Positions 47,201-56,978 of a DNA stretch of 64,000 nt are shown piece by piece. The notes beneath the pieces were generated by a model, which saw nothing but the letters and a program-made list of their open reading frames with translations, had not been told where the DNA came from and made no database searches. The DNA is from Calonectria ilicicola (Eukaryota > Ascomycota > Sordariomycetes > Hypocreales > Nectriaceae): positions 1 to 64,000 of the forward strand of contig CP085825.1 of the NCBI GenBank assembly GCA_020809705.1. The letters run 5' to 3'. Both the position numbers and the translations under genes were made by a program. Numbering within the stretch: the stretch's first letter is position 1; every line of letters begins with the position of its first letter.

Positions 47201-47480
47201 TTTTTTAATAAATAAGAAAGAAAGATTAATATTAATAATATATAATATTAATACTACCTTCAAAAAAGGGCCTTCCTTTATTACAATCTTAGCCTCTACT
47301 GCCTCTACTACTCTAACACCTTGCTCTTCTAGATTATTCTCTAACTTCTTTAGGCGCTCTAATTTAGTAAATATTGCTATTATTTAAAACTAGATTTCTA
47401 AGATAATCTTTTAAGAAGCCTTTAAAAAGTATATAGTAAGTTTAACTTACTTTATATTTTTAAATATTATTAATATAATT
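47200..47480 (-). pseudogene. Antisense ORF of A-5 (best preserved copy)
   Basis: Minus-strand frame reading KLERLKKLENNLEEQGVRVV near 47320-47380, continuing EAVEAKIVIKEGP. It keeps Gln at a codon that is a stop in A-1 and A-2 and has no internal stop over the roughly 45 codons examined. This is the clearest copy of the family A antisense frame. No known domain; Leu and charged heptads suggest a coiled coil. Confidence 0.6.
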
Positions 47481-47891
47481 TTTTCTTTTCTTTAATAATA
47501 TAAAGAATTATTATTATTAATATATTAAGCTAGCTAGATAAGGAATAATAAAAATATATATAAGCTACACTCTTTATATTTATATAATCATAATTTTTAT
47601 AACTTTAGATATACTTAGAATAATAAATCAAATCTTTACTTATTATATAGGAAAGGCTAGTACTTATATAGTATATATAAGCTATAATAAATATTCTAAA
47701 AAGATTAATATAATTAATAAGATCTTTAATTTTATAATTCTTATAAATAAAAAATACTTTTACTACCCTACCCAACATAATATTAGTATAATAAAATAAT
47801 TATAAGTTTAAATTTAGATAATATATATAAAAAAACCACTACAACCTATTATACCGGCCTTAAGAACAAGACCAATAAAAAGAAAATATTA

Positions 47892-48281
47892 TATTACAAC
47901 CTATATCATACCCAGGGCAATCTAGAATGGCAGAATGCCATACCCTATAAGAAATCAACTACCCTATAATTATATACAACCAATCAAACAAGAAGCAATA
48001 AGAACAACTATTACAACAAGTGTAAAAGGTATTATACCTAGTATATTAAGTATACTATATATACTAAAATAGGATAGTAATATATAAATAGATCAAATCC
48101 TACTATAAGGAATGGAACTAATTAACTTTCAATATAACTTAATTACCTTAATTACAATTAACTATTACTTAATATAATACTTCTATTACTTTATTTACTA
48201 TAACACATCTAACTATCCTGCTAATAATAAATCCTACATTCTGATTGGTTTATTAAGTTGGGAATTGACCAGATCGTTATA
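47892..48281 (+). repeat. A-5 3' LTR
   Basis: 390 bp from TATTACAACC to GATCGTTATA, followed by the TSD CTTTT (48282-48286). Confidence 0.92.
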
Positions 48282-48286
48282 CTTTT

Positions 48287-48571
48287 TTAAGATCTAGTGT
48301 AGTAAAGATATTAGCTTTATAAAGGTAATCCTTTATTTTATTAATTAATAATAGTAGGGTGTAATCTTTAATAGTAATATTATTAAGCTATTAGTAGTCT
48401 ATAATAAGGTATAGCTTCCTATTTTTCTTAAATATAAATATAATAGGGTAACCAGCTTTAAAGTTTAAAATATAAATATATTTTTTTTAAATATATCTTA
48501 GATATATTCCTTTAAAATATTAAGCTTGATTTAATTAAGATTATAAATAAAGTAAAATTAAATATTAGATC
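48287..48571 (-). pseudogene. A-4 pol, RT middle part (broken)
   Basis: Third internal piece of A-4, aligning to A-1 at about 8261-8545. Bounded by the A-5 TSD on the left and the C-1 TSD AGATC (48567-48571) on the right. Confidence 0.82.
48567..48571. repeat. TSD of C-1, left copy (AGATC)
   Basis: AGATC recurs at 53941-53945. A-1 has GGATCTGTTCTTAAGG at this position, in agreement with the rejoined A-4 sequence. Confidence 0.88.
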
Positions 48572-48783
48572 TATGAAGGGCTAGTCCTGGGTTTATTCAA
48601 CCTGAAAGGTGCTCTATATTAATCTATCTAAAGCTAAGGAAGAAGAAGAAGAAGACAATCAGAAGAACACGTTCTTCTAATTATATATACCTTGGTGTGC
48701 CCTCATTATCAATATAGTCATAAAGCTTAATCTAGGTGGATATGGTATAGCTGTAATCCTCTGCCAGGCTTCAGCCTGTGACA
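48572..48783 (-). repeat. C-1 3' LTR
   Basis: 212 bp; begins TATGAAGGGC where the mate has TGTGAAGGGC, and ends CCTGTGACA. The palindrome of the mate is present at 48658-48681 with two G-to-A changes. Confidence 0.92.
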
Positions 48784-48786
48784 TTA

Positions 48787-48801
48787 CCCCCCCTCTCTTC
48801 C
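48787..48801 (-). other. C-1 polypurine tract
   Basis: On the minus strand, GGAAGAGAGGGGGGG followed by TAA and then the 3' LTR start TGTCACAGG. An ideal plus-strand primer. The tract is also coding (see the chromodomain entry). Confidence 0.85.
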
Positions 48802-48821
48802 AAGCGGCGACTTCGCCGCTT
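48802..48821. other. GC hairpin next to the C-1 polypurine tract
   Basis: AAGCGGCGA and TCGCCGCTT form a perfect 9-bp stem with a 2-base loop, just 5' (on the minus strand) of the polypurine tract. It is also coding (AlaProLysArgArgSerArg), so the symmetry may be partly chance. Confidence 0.5.
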
Positions 48822-49329
48822 CGGTGCTGTATACTCGCTAATCGGGCCATCTGATTCCATGATCGGCCCATAGGTAGCTTCATATGTATCTAAGGCTTCT
48901 AGCTCCATTAAGAACTCTATTAGTTGCCAAGTAGGTTCTTCATAGCCATGCCATCGAACAAGAGCTTCTCGGATCTTGCCTCATCCTTGTTGCTTCCACC
49001 TAGTACATAGGATTTCTTCGATTATCCACTTATCTTTGCCATCTACCTAAATTGGTGAAGGCTGGAAGTTATCCTGTTGTTGTCCTAGCAAGAGATCCTG
49101 CTATGCTCTTCTTAAGAGATCAACATGGAATCGTGAGTATATTGCCTTAGGCATATCAACCTCTACCATATATGTACTTATTACCTTTATCATAGTATAT
49201 TGCTGATATAGTTAATCTAGCTTCTTGCAAGGCCTAGGGGACTTATAGTTGGTTAGATTAACCTAGACCTTATCTCCAACCTTAAGCCTCTCCACTAGCA
49301 TCCACTTCTTATTTATTACCTATTTATAA

Positions 49330-50260
49330 TGCTATTATATTGCAATCGCTGTAGCTTATGCAAATTCTATAGTATCTTGAATCTTCTGTAGTAGATTCCT
49401 AGCCCGGGCCTCATTGCTACTCAGTGGTAACTCCACAGCAATCTCCTGGACCTTAAAGGGCTCTATATAGTACCCATACTCTAAAAAGAAAGGACTCATC
49501 CCTATAGCCAAGTTCTCACAGTTATTCAACGCTAACTGCACTACTAGGAGATAATGACCCCAATCCTTCTACAAATAGCAAACATATGCTCGCAGGTATG
49601 CTTGGATTTCCTGGTTTATCCATTCTGGCCCCCTATTGGTCTGCGGGTGGTATGCCATGCTAAGCTGCTGTGTAATGCCAGCTAGCTTGTAGAAGGCTTA
49701 TTAGAACCTACTGGTCCAATTGCTCCCTCGGTCATTAATAATAGACTAGGGTATCTTATATGATCTATAATGGTAGCTAAGGAACCATTCTGCATAGGCT
49801 TCTACTTCCATTGTAAGCATAATCTTAAGTATGATAGCTTGTGTAAGTTAATTAACTATCACCTATAGATATTAAGACTTATCCTTACTTGTTGGAGGAA
49901 GATCTATTATAAAATCTATAGCTAGATTACTCTGTGGCCGTTCTGGAATTAGTAAAGGCTTTAATAGCCCTCTCTTTAATTGCTACTAGATATAACTTCT
50001 TCCATAGATTTAACAATTAGCAATAAACCGGCGGACTAGCTGCAATAGTCCTGGCTAAAAGAATTACCTTAATACTAAGGCTATTATATTATTACAGCCT
50101 AGGTAACCTCCAATAGTAATATTATACTCTATCTGTATAATGCAAGTACATAATACCTCTACATCAATCTTGCTACTAGATACCTACAATCGGTCTTAGA
50201 AGGTCAACCGACCTTCAGCATCTAAAGCACATTCTAAAATCTAAACCTTCAGACCTAACT
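49330..50260 (-). pseudogene. C-1 integrase
   Basis: Minus strand. All three catalytic acids are present: Asp at 49914-49916 ([10 protein letters not shown]), Asp at 49731-49733 (NDRGSNW), Glu at 49623-49625 (PQTNRGPEW). The C-terminal part has a 61-codon open run (49356-49541) reading QLALNNCENLAIGMSPFFLE. The zinc finger region lies near 50030-50250. Stops remain at Gln- and Trp-type codons, for example around 49740 and 49800. Confidence 0.83.
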
Positions 50261-50499
50261 TAGGTGGCAGACTTTGCTCCTGCTGCTGTACCGTAGTATA
50301 TACACTTATGTAAGTCTTATCTATAGTAATAGCTTGATCCTATAAATCCTATAGCTCCGGATAATCAGAGAAAACCACCATCTATAATATCTTTACCTAG
50401 GCTACCCGAAGAATAACTTGCTCCGGTGTAGTCACTCTATCCTGTGGAATAGTTAGTTGAGGGATCAATTGTAGATAACGGCTCTGCTCTTTAGGGTCT

Positions 50500-52180
50500 T
50501 TGACCCCCTTAGGTATATCCTGCTCTCTGCGGCTTAGCGCATCTGGCGCTACTGCCTTGCTGCCGGGTCAATACTTAAGCTAGAAATCATATTCTAATAG
50601 CTATCCTGCCTAATAACTCTATCGCTCTGTAAGATACTAACATTTCATAAAGTATATTAGGTTCTTATAATCTATAATGATAGTAAATAGGCTATAGTTA
50701 TATAGTTCTGCTCTTTAAGTATCTAGGTAATATATAATCGCCAGTATCTCCTTATTGTGGATTGGGTAGTTATATTCTGCTGGGCTTAGCTATTATAAGT
50801 GAAAGGCAATTAGCCGACGGCGGCCTTACTCATCTTCTTAAGCTAGAACTCCTCCTAATATATTATCTAAGTAATTAGCCTCAAGAAATGTTGGTCTATC
50901 TAGATCCCACTATTATAACACAAGAGCTTCGCAAAACCTATACTTAAGTTCCTAGAAAGCTGCTTTCTCGCTAGGTCCTTATTCAAAGGTAACCCCTTTT
51001 TAAGTTAATATTATTAGAGGGACTGATATCTTTGCAAAGTCCGGTATAAAGATCTAATAGTAATTTGCAAAGTCTAGGAAACTCTACATACCTTTTACTA
51101 TCTAAGGTGCTTTCCATTTGCAAATTGCTTACTACTTCTCTAGGTTATAGGATACTCCTTTCCTAGCCTGTATAATAAATCCTAGGTATTTTACCTCTTG
51201 GATTACAAACTCATACTTCTTTAGATCTAGATATAGTCTAGCAGTAGCTAAGGCACGGAGTACCTTCCATACCTTTACTAGATAATCCTTCTTTAAGCCG
51301 CTGGAATAGATCAATATATCATCCAAATAAGCTATAGCAAAGTCATCTAGAAAGTCTTATAATACTTTATTCATATACCTCTAGAACGTAGCAGGTACGC
51401 TACTTAGGCCGAATAGGCATACCAGCCACTCGTACAGCCCAAACCAGGTCCGGAAGGCAGTCTTAGCCTCATGCCCTTTAACCATTCGGACCTTATGGAA
51501 GGTGGTAACCATATCTAGCTTAATAAATTACTTAACCTTAGATAGGTTCTGTAGTATCTCTGTGATTAAGGGAAGAGGATATCGGTCCTGCTATATAATA
51601 GCATTAAGCGCACGGTAATTGTAATAAAAGTGTAGTCCTTCTCCGGGCTTTCTAATAAATAATACTAGGGCACCAGCAGCTAAGCTACTAGCTTGAATAA
51701 ATCCCTTATCTAATAGATCTTTAAGAGTCTTTCTGAGGATTAGTAATTCCTCTCTAGATATATTGTATAAAGGTCTTTAAGGGAGTGGTAGTTTATCCCC
51801 GAACTTATCTTACTATAGGTTGACCTTATAATCAATGCCTGGTCGGTATGGTGGTAGTTTGGCTGTCTTTATTACTAAGAATAATTCTCTAAATTCATTA
51901 AGTAATGCAGCTGGAATCTATTCCTTTAGGTTTTCCTTAACCTTCTATTGAAGGGCTTCTTTAATATCTTTTAGGCTGATAGATTGTATTAATAATGCTG
52001 CTAGACTATGTATCCTACATAAGCGGCAACATTCAGCTGTAAAGGTCGTAGCTGTAATACAACGAGCTGCCTGTATCTGACAGACCCCTAGGGTTTCTTC
52101 TTCACTAGCAAGCCACAGCTTGATTCTAGCTACCCTATAGGTAATGCACTCCTTTGCCATATTATAAATAACCTTATTTG
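50500..52180 (-). pseudogene. C-1 reverse transcriptase and RNase H
   Basis: RT box at 51318-51329 (minus) reads YLDD, intact, inside FAIAYLDDILIYSSGL; an open run covers 51132-51329. The fingers and palm are upstream (51400-51900). RNase H near 50600-50950 reads IHNKEILAII and IIIDYKNLIYFMKC, the latter with Asp kept and His changed to Tyr. Another open run (51945-52160) lies between protease and RT. Confidence 0.83.
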
Positions 52181-52187
52181 CCTTTAA

Positions 52188-52484
52188 CTAAGGCTTGCCT
52201 AGGAATAAATCCTCTTCTAGGCCTTTTATAGTATAGGCATATAGCCTCTGCTTATAATCTTTTACCTTAAGGGTTAATGCTATGATCCTGGAGGCATAAG
52301 TCCTTTCCTTAGACTTGGTAAAGCTACTGAGCTGTTGTAGCTTCTTCTTAACATATGGAAGGGCTAGCCGGTCGGCTAGATCTTTACTTATAAGGGTAAA
52401 AGCATTACAGCCTGTATTAATAAGGGCTTGAATAGGTTGATCGTTGACTCTTGCTTCGACTAGAGCTGATCTACTAGTCATCAT
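52188..52484 (-). pseudogene. C-1 protease, active Asp lost
   Basis: Open for 98 codons on the minus strand. It reads VNDQPIQALINTGCNAFTLI; retropepsins have DTG or DSG at this place. AAT at 52416-52418 is one G-to-A change from GAT, so the catalytic Asp is Asn. The rest (DLADRLALPYVKKK) is well kept. Confidence 0.85.
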
Positions 52485-52599
52485 AGGCTTTTGCTTTGCC
52501 CACCCTTGGAGATCTTCCCTAGATGGCTTTAATACCCAATTTTATATTAGAGCTCCTCGTTTTCTGAGTCTTCACCCTTGCTAGCAGATAAGTCTAACT

Positions 52600-53671
52600 C
52601 TGCAGAGTTAGTACTATTAGCCTGCTTGGCTTTCTTTGCTTAAGATCGTCGGACTGTTAATTGGTGAATCGGGTAAGAGGCCTTTAAGTGATTAAGGCTT
52701 CCGTAGCTAAAGCAATATTGCGTATCCTGGTCTTGGTTACTAGCAGGCTGCTTGCGAGAGGTCGGTTTCTTAGCAGTTACCTTGCCTATTATTGGTGTAT
52801 TACCTTTATAGTCCTTGGTCACTTTAGGGACCTAAGAAACATGATCTTGCTTTTAGCTGGCAGTAGGTTCCTTTTTCCCTGGCTTCCTGAGTTTCTCTAG
52901 CTTCCAAGCTATATCCTATACTCGAGCCAGCCAGCCCGCATAATCGTGCAGTAGGTCTACCGTGACCAAGCTATGCTACAACTGTGAGTTCAGTGCACCT
53001 TCTAAAAAGGTGATCTTGGCTTGATCAGCCCACTGGGAGCCTTCTGCATCTACCATAATCTACTCAAACTTGGGCAGAAAGCTTGCGAGAGAGGTATTCT
53101 CACCTTGTCGAAGGGTTCGTAAGGATACTGCTGCGCGCGCCTACGAATTGGCATCCTTATATATACAATCCAAGTAGTACATAAAGTCTGTAGGATCGTA
53201 ACAACCTCCAGGTCCTCCAGCAGCATAGAAGGTAGCCACTACCTTCTAGGGTCCTGCTGCTAAACATAAGTTAACCAAGTACCAGAGCTCTCGGTTTGAT
53301 GCATAAAGGTAAGCATCCAGCTCTAACTTGTCTCTCATCTGCTGTGACCACGTTGGGTACTCGCGGCAGTCACCTGAAAACTTTGGTGGGTTCGGAAGCA
53401 GCTTCCGCTTTAAGAGGGACTGTCGAGGGACATCAGTGTCCAGCCTAATTGAACCTAATAACTCTGCCTTGACTGAGGCCCTTGGGCTCTCCTTAGGGCG
53501 TTCTTGTGGCGGTATCGATCTCTCTGCTACACTATCCTGTTGGGCTCTCAATTGCGCAATCTGCTCCTGGATTGGGGCCAAAGCCGCACTTAATCCCTGC
53601 TATATAAGCTGCGCTAGCCACTGTTAGGTCGCCTCATCCGGCGCCGAGCTACTAGATCCTTGATCCGCCAT
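52600..53671 (-). pseudogene. C-1 gag with damaged zinc knuckle
   Basis: Likely start ATG at 53669-53671 (minus), beginning MADQGSSSSAPDEAT and then a TAA where CAA would fit. A 111-codon open run at 53246-53581 has PPKFSGDCREYPTWSQQMRD, typical fungal Gag. The zinc knuckle at 52673-52714 reads C-F-S-Y-G-S-L-N-H-L-K-A-S-Y: the first Cys and the His remain, the second and third Cys are Tyr. The start is 57 bp after the 5' LTR. Confidence 0.82.
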
Positions 53672-53717
53672 TGTGCCCGCGAACGTCTTGACCGATAGTT
53701 CGCGTCGAAGTTGGTTG

Positions 53718-53728
53718 AGCTTTAGATA
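53718..53728 (-). other. C-1 primer binding site (self-priming type)
   Basis: On the minus strand TATCTAAAGCT directly follows the 5' LTR and is the exact reverse complement of AGCTTTAGATA inside the LTR (53782-53792). Family A has the same layout with partly different bases, so complementarity is kept where sequence is not. Confidence 0.65.
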
Positions 53729-53940
53729 TGTGAAGGGCTGGTCCTGGGTTTATTCAACCTAAAGGGTGCTCTGTATTAGTCTATCTAAAGCTAAGGAAGA
53801 AGAAGAAGAAGACGATCAGAAGAACGCGTTCTTCTGATTATATATACCTTAGTATGCCCTCGCTACCAATATAGTCATGAAGCTTAATCTAGGTGGATAC
53901 GGCATAGCCGTAATCCTCTGCCAGGCTTCAGCCTGTGACA
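53729..53940 (-). repeat. C-1 5' LTR with palindrome and hairpins
   Basis: 212 bp, TGTGAAGGGC to CCTGTGACA in + orientation. It contains a perfect 24-bp palindrome at 53815-53838, a TATA-like TATATATA just before it on the minus strand (53841-53848), and two small hairpins near its other end, TACGGC/GCCGTA (53898-53912) and CAGGCT/AGCCTG (53922-53935). The TSD AGATC follows at 53941-53945. Confidence 0.92.
53815..53838. promoter_or_regulatory. 24-bp perfect palindrome in C-1 LTR
   Basis: Half-site ATCAGAAGAACG followed by its exact reverse complement. It sits between the TATA-like box and the presumed mRNA start (AGCTTTAGATA). It could bind a dimeric factor or fold at the RNA 5' leader; neither is shown. 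Confidence 0.6.
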
Positions 53941-53945
53941 AGATC

Positions 53946-56577
53946 TATCTTTAAGAACAATTTTATAATCTCACTAGCTAAACTTAAGTAATCTAGTATC
54001 TAGTTCTTTTATAAAGAGTTTTTTATAGATTTAGTATTATAGGGGTATATTATATAGTTTATTTATTTCTACTTTAGCCTTTATTTCTTTAAGGCTTTTA
54101 TTAATTTATTAAAATTATATTCTTAGGTAGGTGATTATTTATTATTTTTATCTTTTCTAATTATTCTTATATTTATATTTTATTTCTTTAGGTAGTAAAG
54201 ATTCTTCTTTACTTATATCTCTTACTTAGTTAGGGCTAGGAGTTTAAGATCTCTTATTATATTTTATAAAAATATTACTAGCTATATTATACTCCTTAGG
54301 TATTTACATCTAGCTAGTATACTAGTAGATATTAGGGTTATATTAATATAACTATAGATACCTTAAAACTAGATTATATTATCTAATATTAATAATATTA
54401 AAGATTATTTCTTAGTTTTTTCCTTTAATAAAGACTTTTAAATAATTAATCTTTTTATTTATAATATTATTATTATAATTAAAAGAGGTTCCTTTTATAT
54501 TAATAATTTTATATAGATTAACTTTTATTATCTATAGTAATTAAAGTTAGTTAATTATTTAAGAATTTATATAATTCTACTTAGCTCTACTATTTACTAT
54601 AGTATTATATTACTTCCCTTTAATTCTTATTTCTATTTCTAATTATTATTAAGATTACTCTTTAATTATAAAGTATAAAGCTTTTTAGGAAGTTCTTTTA
54701 ATAACTCTAGAGATTATTGCCCTAGCTACTCCTACTACTCTTTTATAAAAGATTCTATTTATTTTTTAATTTTATTTAATACTAGGCCATTACTTTATCT
54801 ATTATATAGATATTATATTTAAGATTTTAATATTTATTTTAAAATAGCTTACTATAATTAAAGAACTTAGGCTTACTTAATTCTAATATAATAAACTAAT
54901 AGTAAAGGTTTTTTTCTATTACTTTATATTAGTTGAAGTATCTTCTATAAATATAATAAATAATTATATCTTCTACTTTAATAGGGAAGTATATTATATA
55001 CTATTTTTGCTCTATATATTAAAGGTAGTTATAATTATAATAGCTTACCTATAAGATATTCTTATATTCTTTATATATTATATTTAGTTTAGGGTTATCT
55101 TCTTAATATTAGATAGGTTAGGGGTTGTAGTTTCCTAGTTACCATTTACTTTATATAAGTAGGAAGACTTTATTTTTATCTTATAAAAGTTCCTTAACTT
55201 ATTAAACTATTCTTTTAATATTAATTATTTATTTCCTATTTTTATTTTTATTATAAGTATAAGTATTTTACTATATTAATACTTTATTAGTATATATATC
55301 TAGGATGGATGCAAGGATTCTTATCTTCTTAGCTCATTCTAATCATTTATAAGGAAAGCAGGACTAGCCTTCTTATCAAGTTAATTATACTTTTTGGATA
55401 GCTTTATTGATTTTTTATTATAGGATAAGTTTTATTTTATATAATTTATGGTTTTTTATATATTATTTAATTATAATAATTGATTTATATTTCTTAATAA
55501 TAATAAGAATAACTTTTCCTATAATATTCTCTTTTCCTTCTAATACTAAGGTCTATTAAGTTTTTATAGTATTAAATTATTTCTATCTTTCTAGTATAAG
55601 TTTAAACTGATTTTCTGTTTTCAAGGAGCAATATTTAAAAGATTTATATTCTTTTTTTCTATAATTAAAGTAAATGATCTTACTTTTATTATAACCTTAG
55701 ATAGTACTAAGTTCTATTAATCCTAAATAAATCTTATATATAATACTTTATTATTTATTTTAGGTTTTTCTTTTATTTAGGATATATAGATTTTTATTAT
55801 TTTAAGCATATTTTTTATATTAGTTAAATTATCTTTTATTAATCTTGATAATACTTTTGATATACTTTAAAAGTTTTTTTAATCAATTTTCCTTATAGAT
55901 TTTATCCTTAACTTTACTCTTCAAGCCTTTATAATAAAGTTCTATTAGTATATTATTATCTTAGGTTATTTATATTATAATTCTTTTAAATTTAATTAAA
56001 TATTAGTTATAAGATTTTATTTATTTAAGTTTATATAATTAATTTATAATTTATTATTTTATATTAATTATATTAAAATTATCTTTAATAATAATTTTAA
56101 AATATTCTTAATCTCTAAAGATCTCTTAGATCTCTTCATTTTAATCAATATTATCCTTATTTTCTAGATAATCTCTTATAATAGATTTAAACTATACTCT
56201 TACATCCCCTTGGAGGAGGGTTTTGGTATATAATACCTAGGCTTCAGGGGTTATAAGTTATATTAGGAAAAAGTAGAAATATCCTTTTATTCGGATAAGA
56301 AAGGGGACTATATTAATAGCCTTTCTTAAAAAAGGCTCTAGGACCAGGGGTTTTAGAATTTTATTAATATCTTTACTTTTATTTCCTTTAATTATAGTGG
56401 TTCTAGCTTTTTTTACTTTAAGTTATACTTATATATTTATAAGTTTCTTTTTAATCTATTATAATTCTATAATTAATTTAGTATTATTAAGAGAAGTAAT
56501 AGTAATAGAATTCTTTCTAGATATTATTATTATTTAATTATTAATATAAATAACTAACTAAACAAAAGCTTTTAATA
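53946..56577 (-). pseudogene. A-4 RT N-terminal part, protease, spacer and gag (broken)
   Basis: Last internal piece of A-4, minus strand. From left to right it holds the RT start, protease (about 54590-54620), the Cys-rich spacer, the gag zinc knuckle (about 55640-55690) and gag N-terminal region, ending at the primer site complementary to TATTAAAAGCT next to the 5' LTR. Aligns to A-1 8550-10449 plus 17352-18075. Confidence 0.8.
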
Positions 56578-56973
56578 TATAATAATCTAATCAATTTCTA
56601 ATTTAATAAACTAATTAAAATAAAAGATTTATTATTAATAAGATAATTAGGTGTATTATAGTAAAATAAAGTAATAGAAGTATTATATTAGGTAATAGTC
56701 AATTGTAATTAAAGTAATTAAGTTATATTAAAAGCTAGTTAATATTAGCTATAAGGGCGGATTCTAACCTATCTATATACTATTACCTAGTAAGCACTTA
56801 CTATATTAATTCTATCTAATATATTAGTGATTAAGGTGGTAATTACAGGGTGATCACTAACACTACAAGTGATTGCTTGTGAGCGCTTCCTTATTGGTTG
56901 ATATGGGGCTATAGGGTAGGTGAGCATCGTTTCTACCTTGTTTGACCGCCCAGGCGTGTCATGGGTCATAACA
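56578..56973 (-). repeat. A-4 5' LTR
   Basis: 396 bp, ending GGGTCATAACA in + orientation. The outer part (56820-56973) is scarcely mutated, giving the best view of this U3 type. TSD CCCTC at 56974-56978. A 60-codon minus frame within it (56787-56969) is chance. Confidence 0.92.
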
Positions 56974-56978
56974 CCCTC

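Larger units (their letters stand above)
41387..48281 (+). mobile_element. Ty3/gypsy chromovirus A-5, complete, RIP-mutated
   Basis: 6895-bp family A copy inside the RT of A-4. Its 390-bp LTRs (41387-41776 and 47892-48281) are of the same U3 type as A-1 and A-2. Same domain order as A-2, no insertions. Its left LTR keeps TGTTACAACCCATGTCATACC almost intact. Confidence 0.94.
48771..49070 (-). pseudogene. C-1 chromodomain and pol C-terminus
   Basis: On the minus strand the frame reads KWIIEEILCTRWKQQG, a stop where Arg (CGA) would fit, then EALVRWHGYEEPTWQLIEFL, a textbook chromodomain with all aromatic-cage candidates in place. It continues through TYEATYGP to RRSRRLEERGGNVTG and a TGA at 48771-48773. 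The pol frame therefore translates the polypurine tract and ends 10 bases inside the 3' LTR. Only one stop was seen in this domain. Confidence 0.85.
48572..53940 (-). mobile_element. Ty3/gypsy chromovirus C-1, minus strand, lightly mutated
   Basis: 5369-bp element in A-4 RT, with 212-bp LTRs (48572-48783 and 53729-53940). On the minus strand it has gag, protease, RT, RNase H, integrase and chromodomain, in that order, and a clear polypurine tract. GC is much higher than in families A and B and many catalytic residues survive, so it is younger or less exposed to RIP. Stops at Gln codons and key Cys-to-Tyr changes still make it inactive. Confidence 0.94.
30046..56973 (-). mobile_element. Ty3/gypsy chromovirus A-4, minus strand, host of three insertions
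   Basis: Family A element inserted in the hAT transposase. Its 396-bp LTRs are 30046-30441 and 56578-56973. Subtracting B-1, A-5 and C-1 with TSDs leaves 6903 bp, the family length. Its own sequence is in four internal segments: 30442-31987, 39739-41386, 48287-48571 and 53946-56577, each aligning to consecutive parts of A-1. Its U3 half differs from both other subgroups. Confidence 0.93.

Noticed and set aside
48677..48883. 68-codon minus ORF over the C-1 LTR and polypurine tract
   Set aside because: Another frame of the same strand carries the chromodomain and pol C-terminus and fits far better.
53328..53627. 99-codon + strand ORF, and 52688-52900 +
   Set aside because: Antisense of C-1 gag and its zinc knuckle region.
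56787..56969. 60-codon minus ORF
   Set aside because: Lies wholly in the U3 of the A-4 LTR; chance frame in a lightly mutated stretch.
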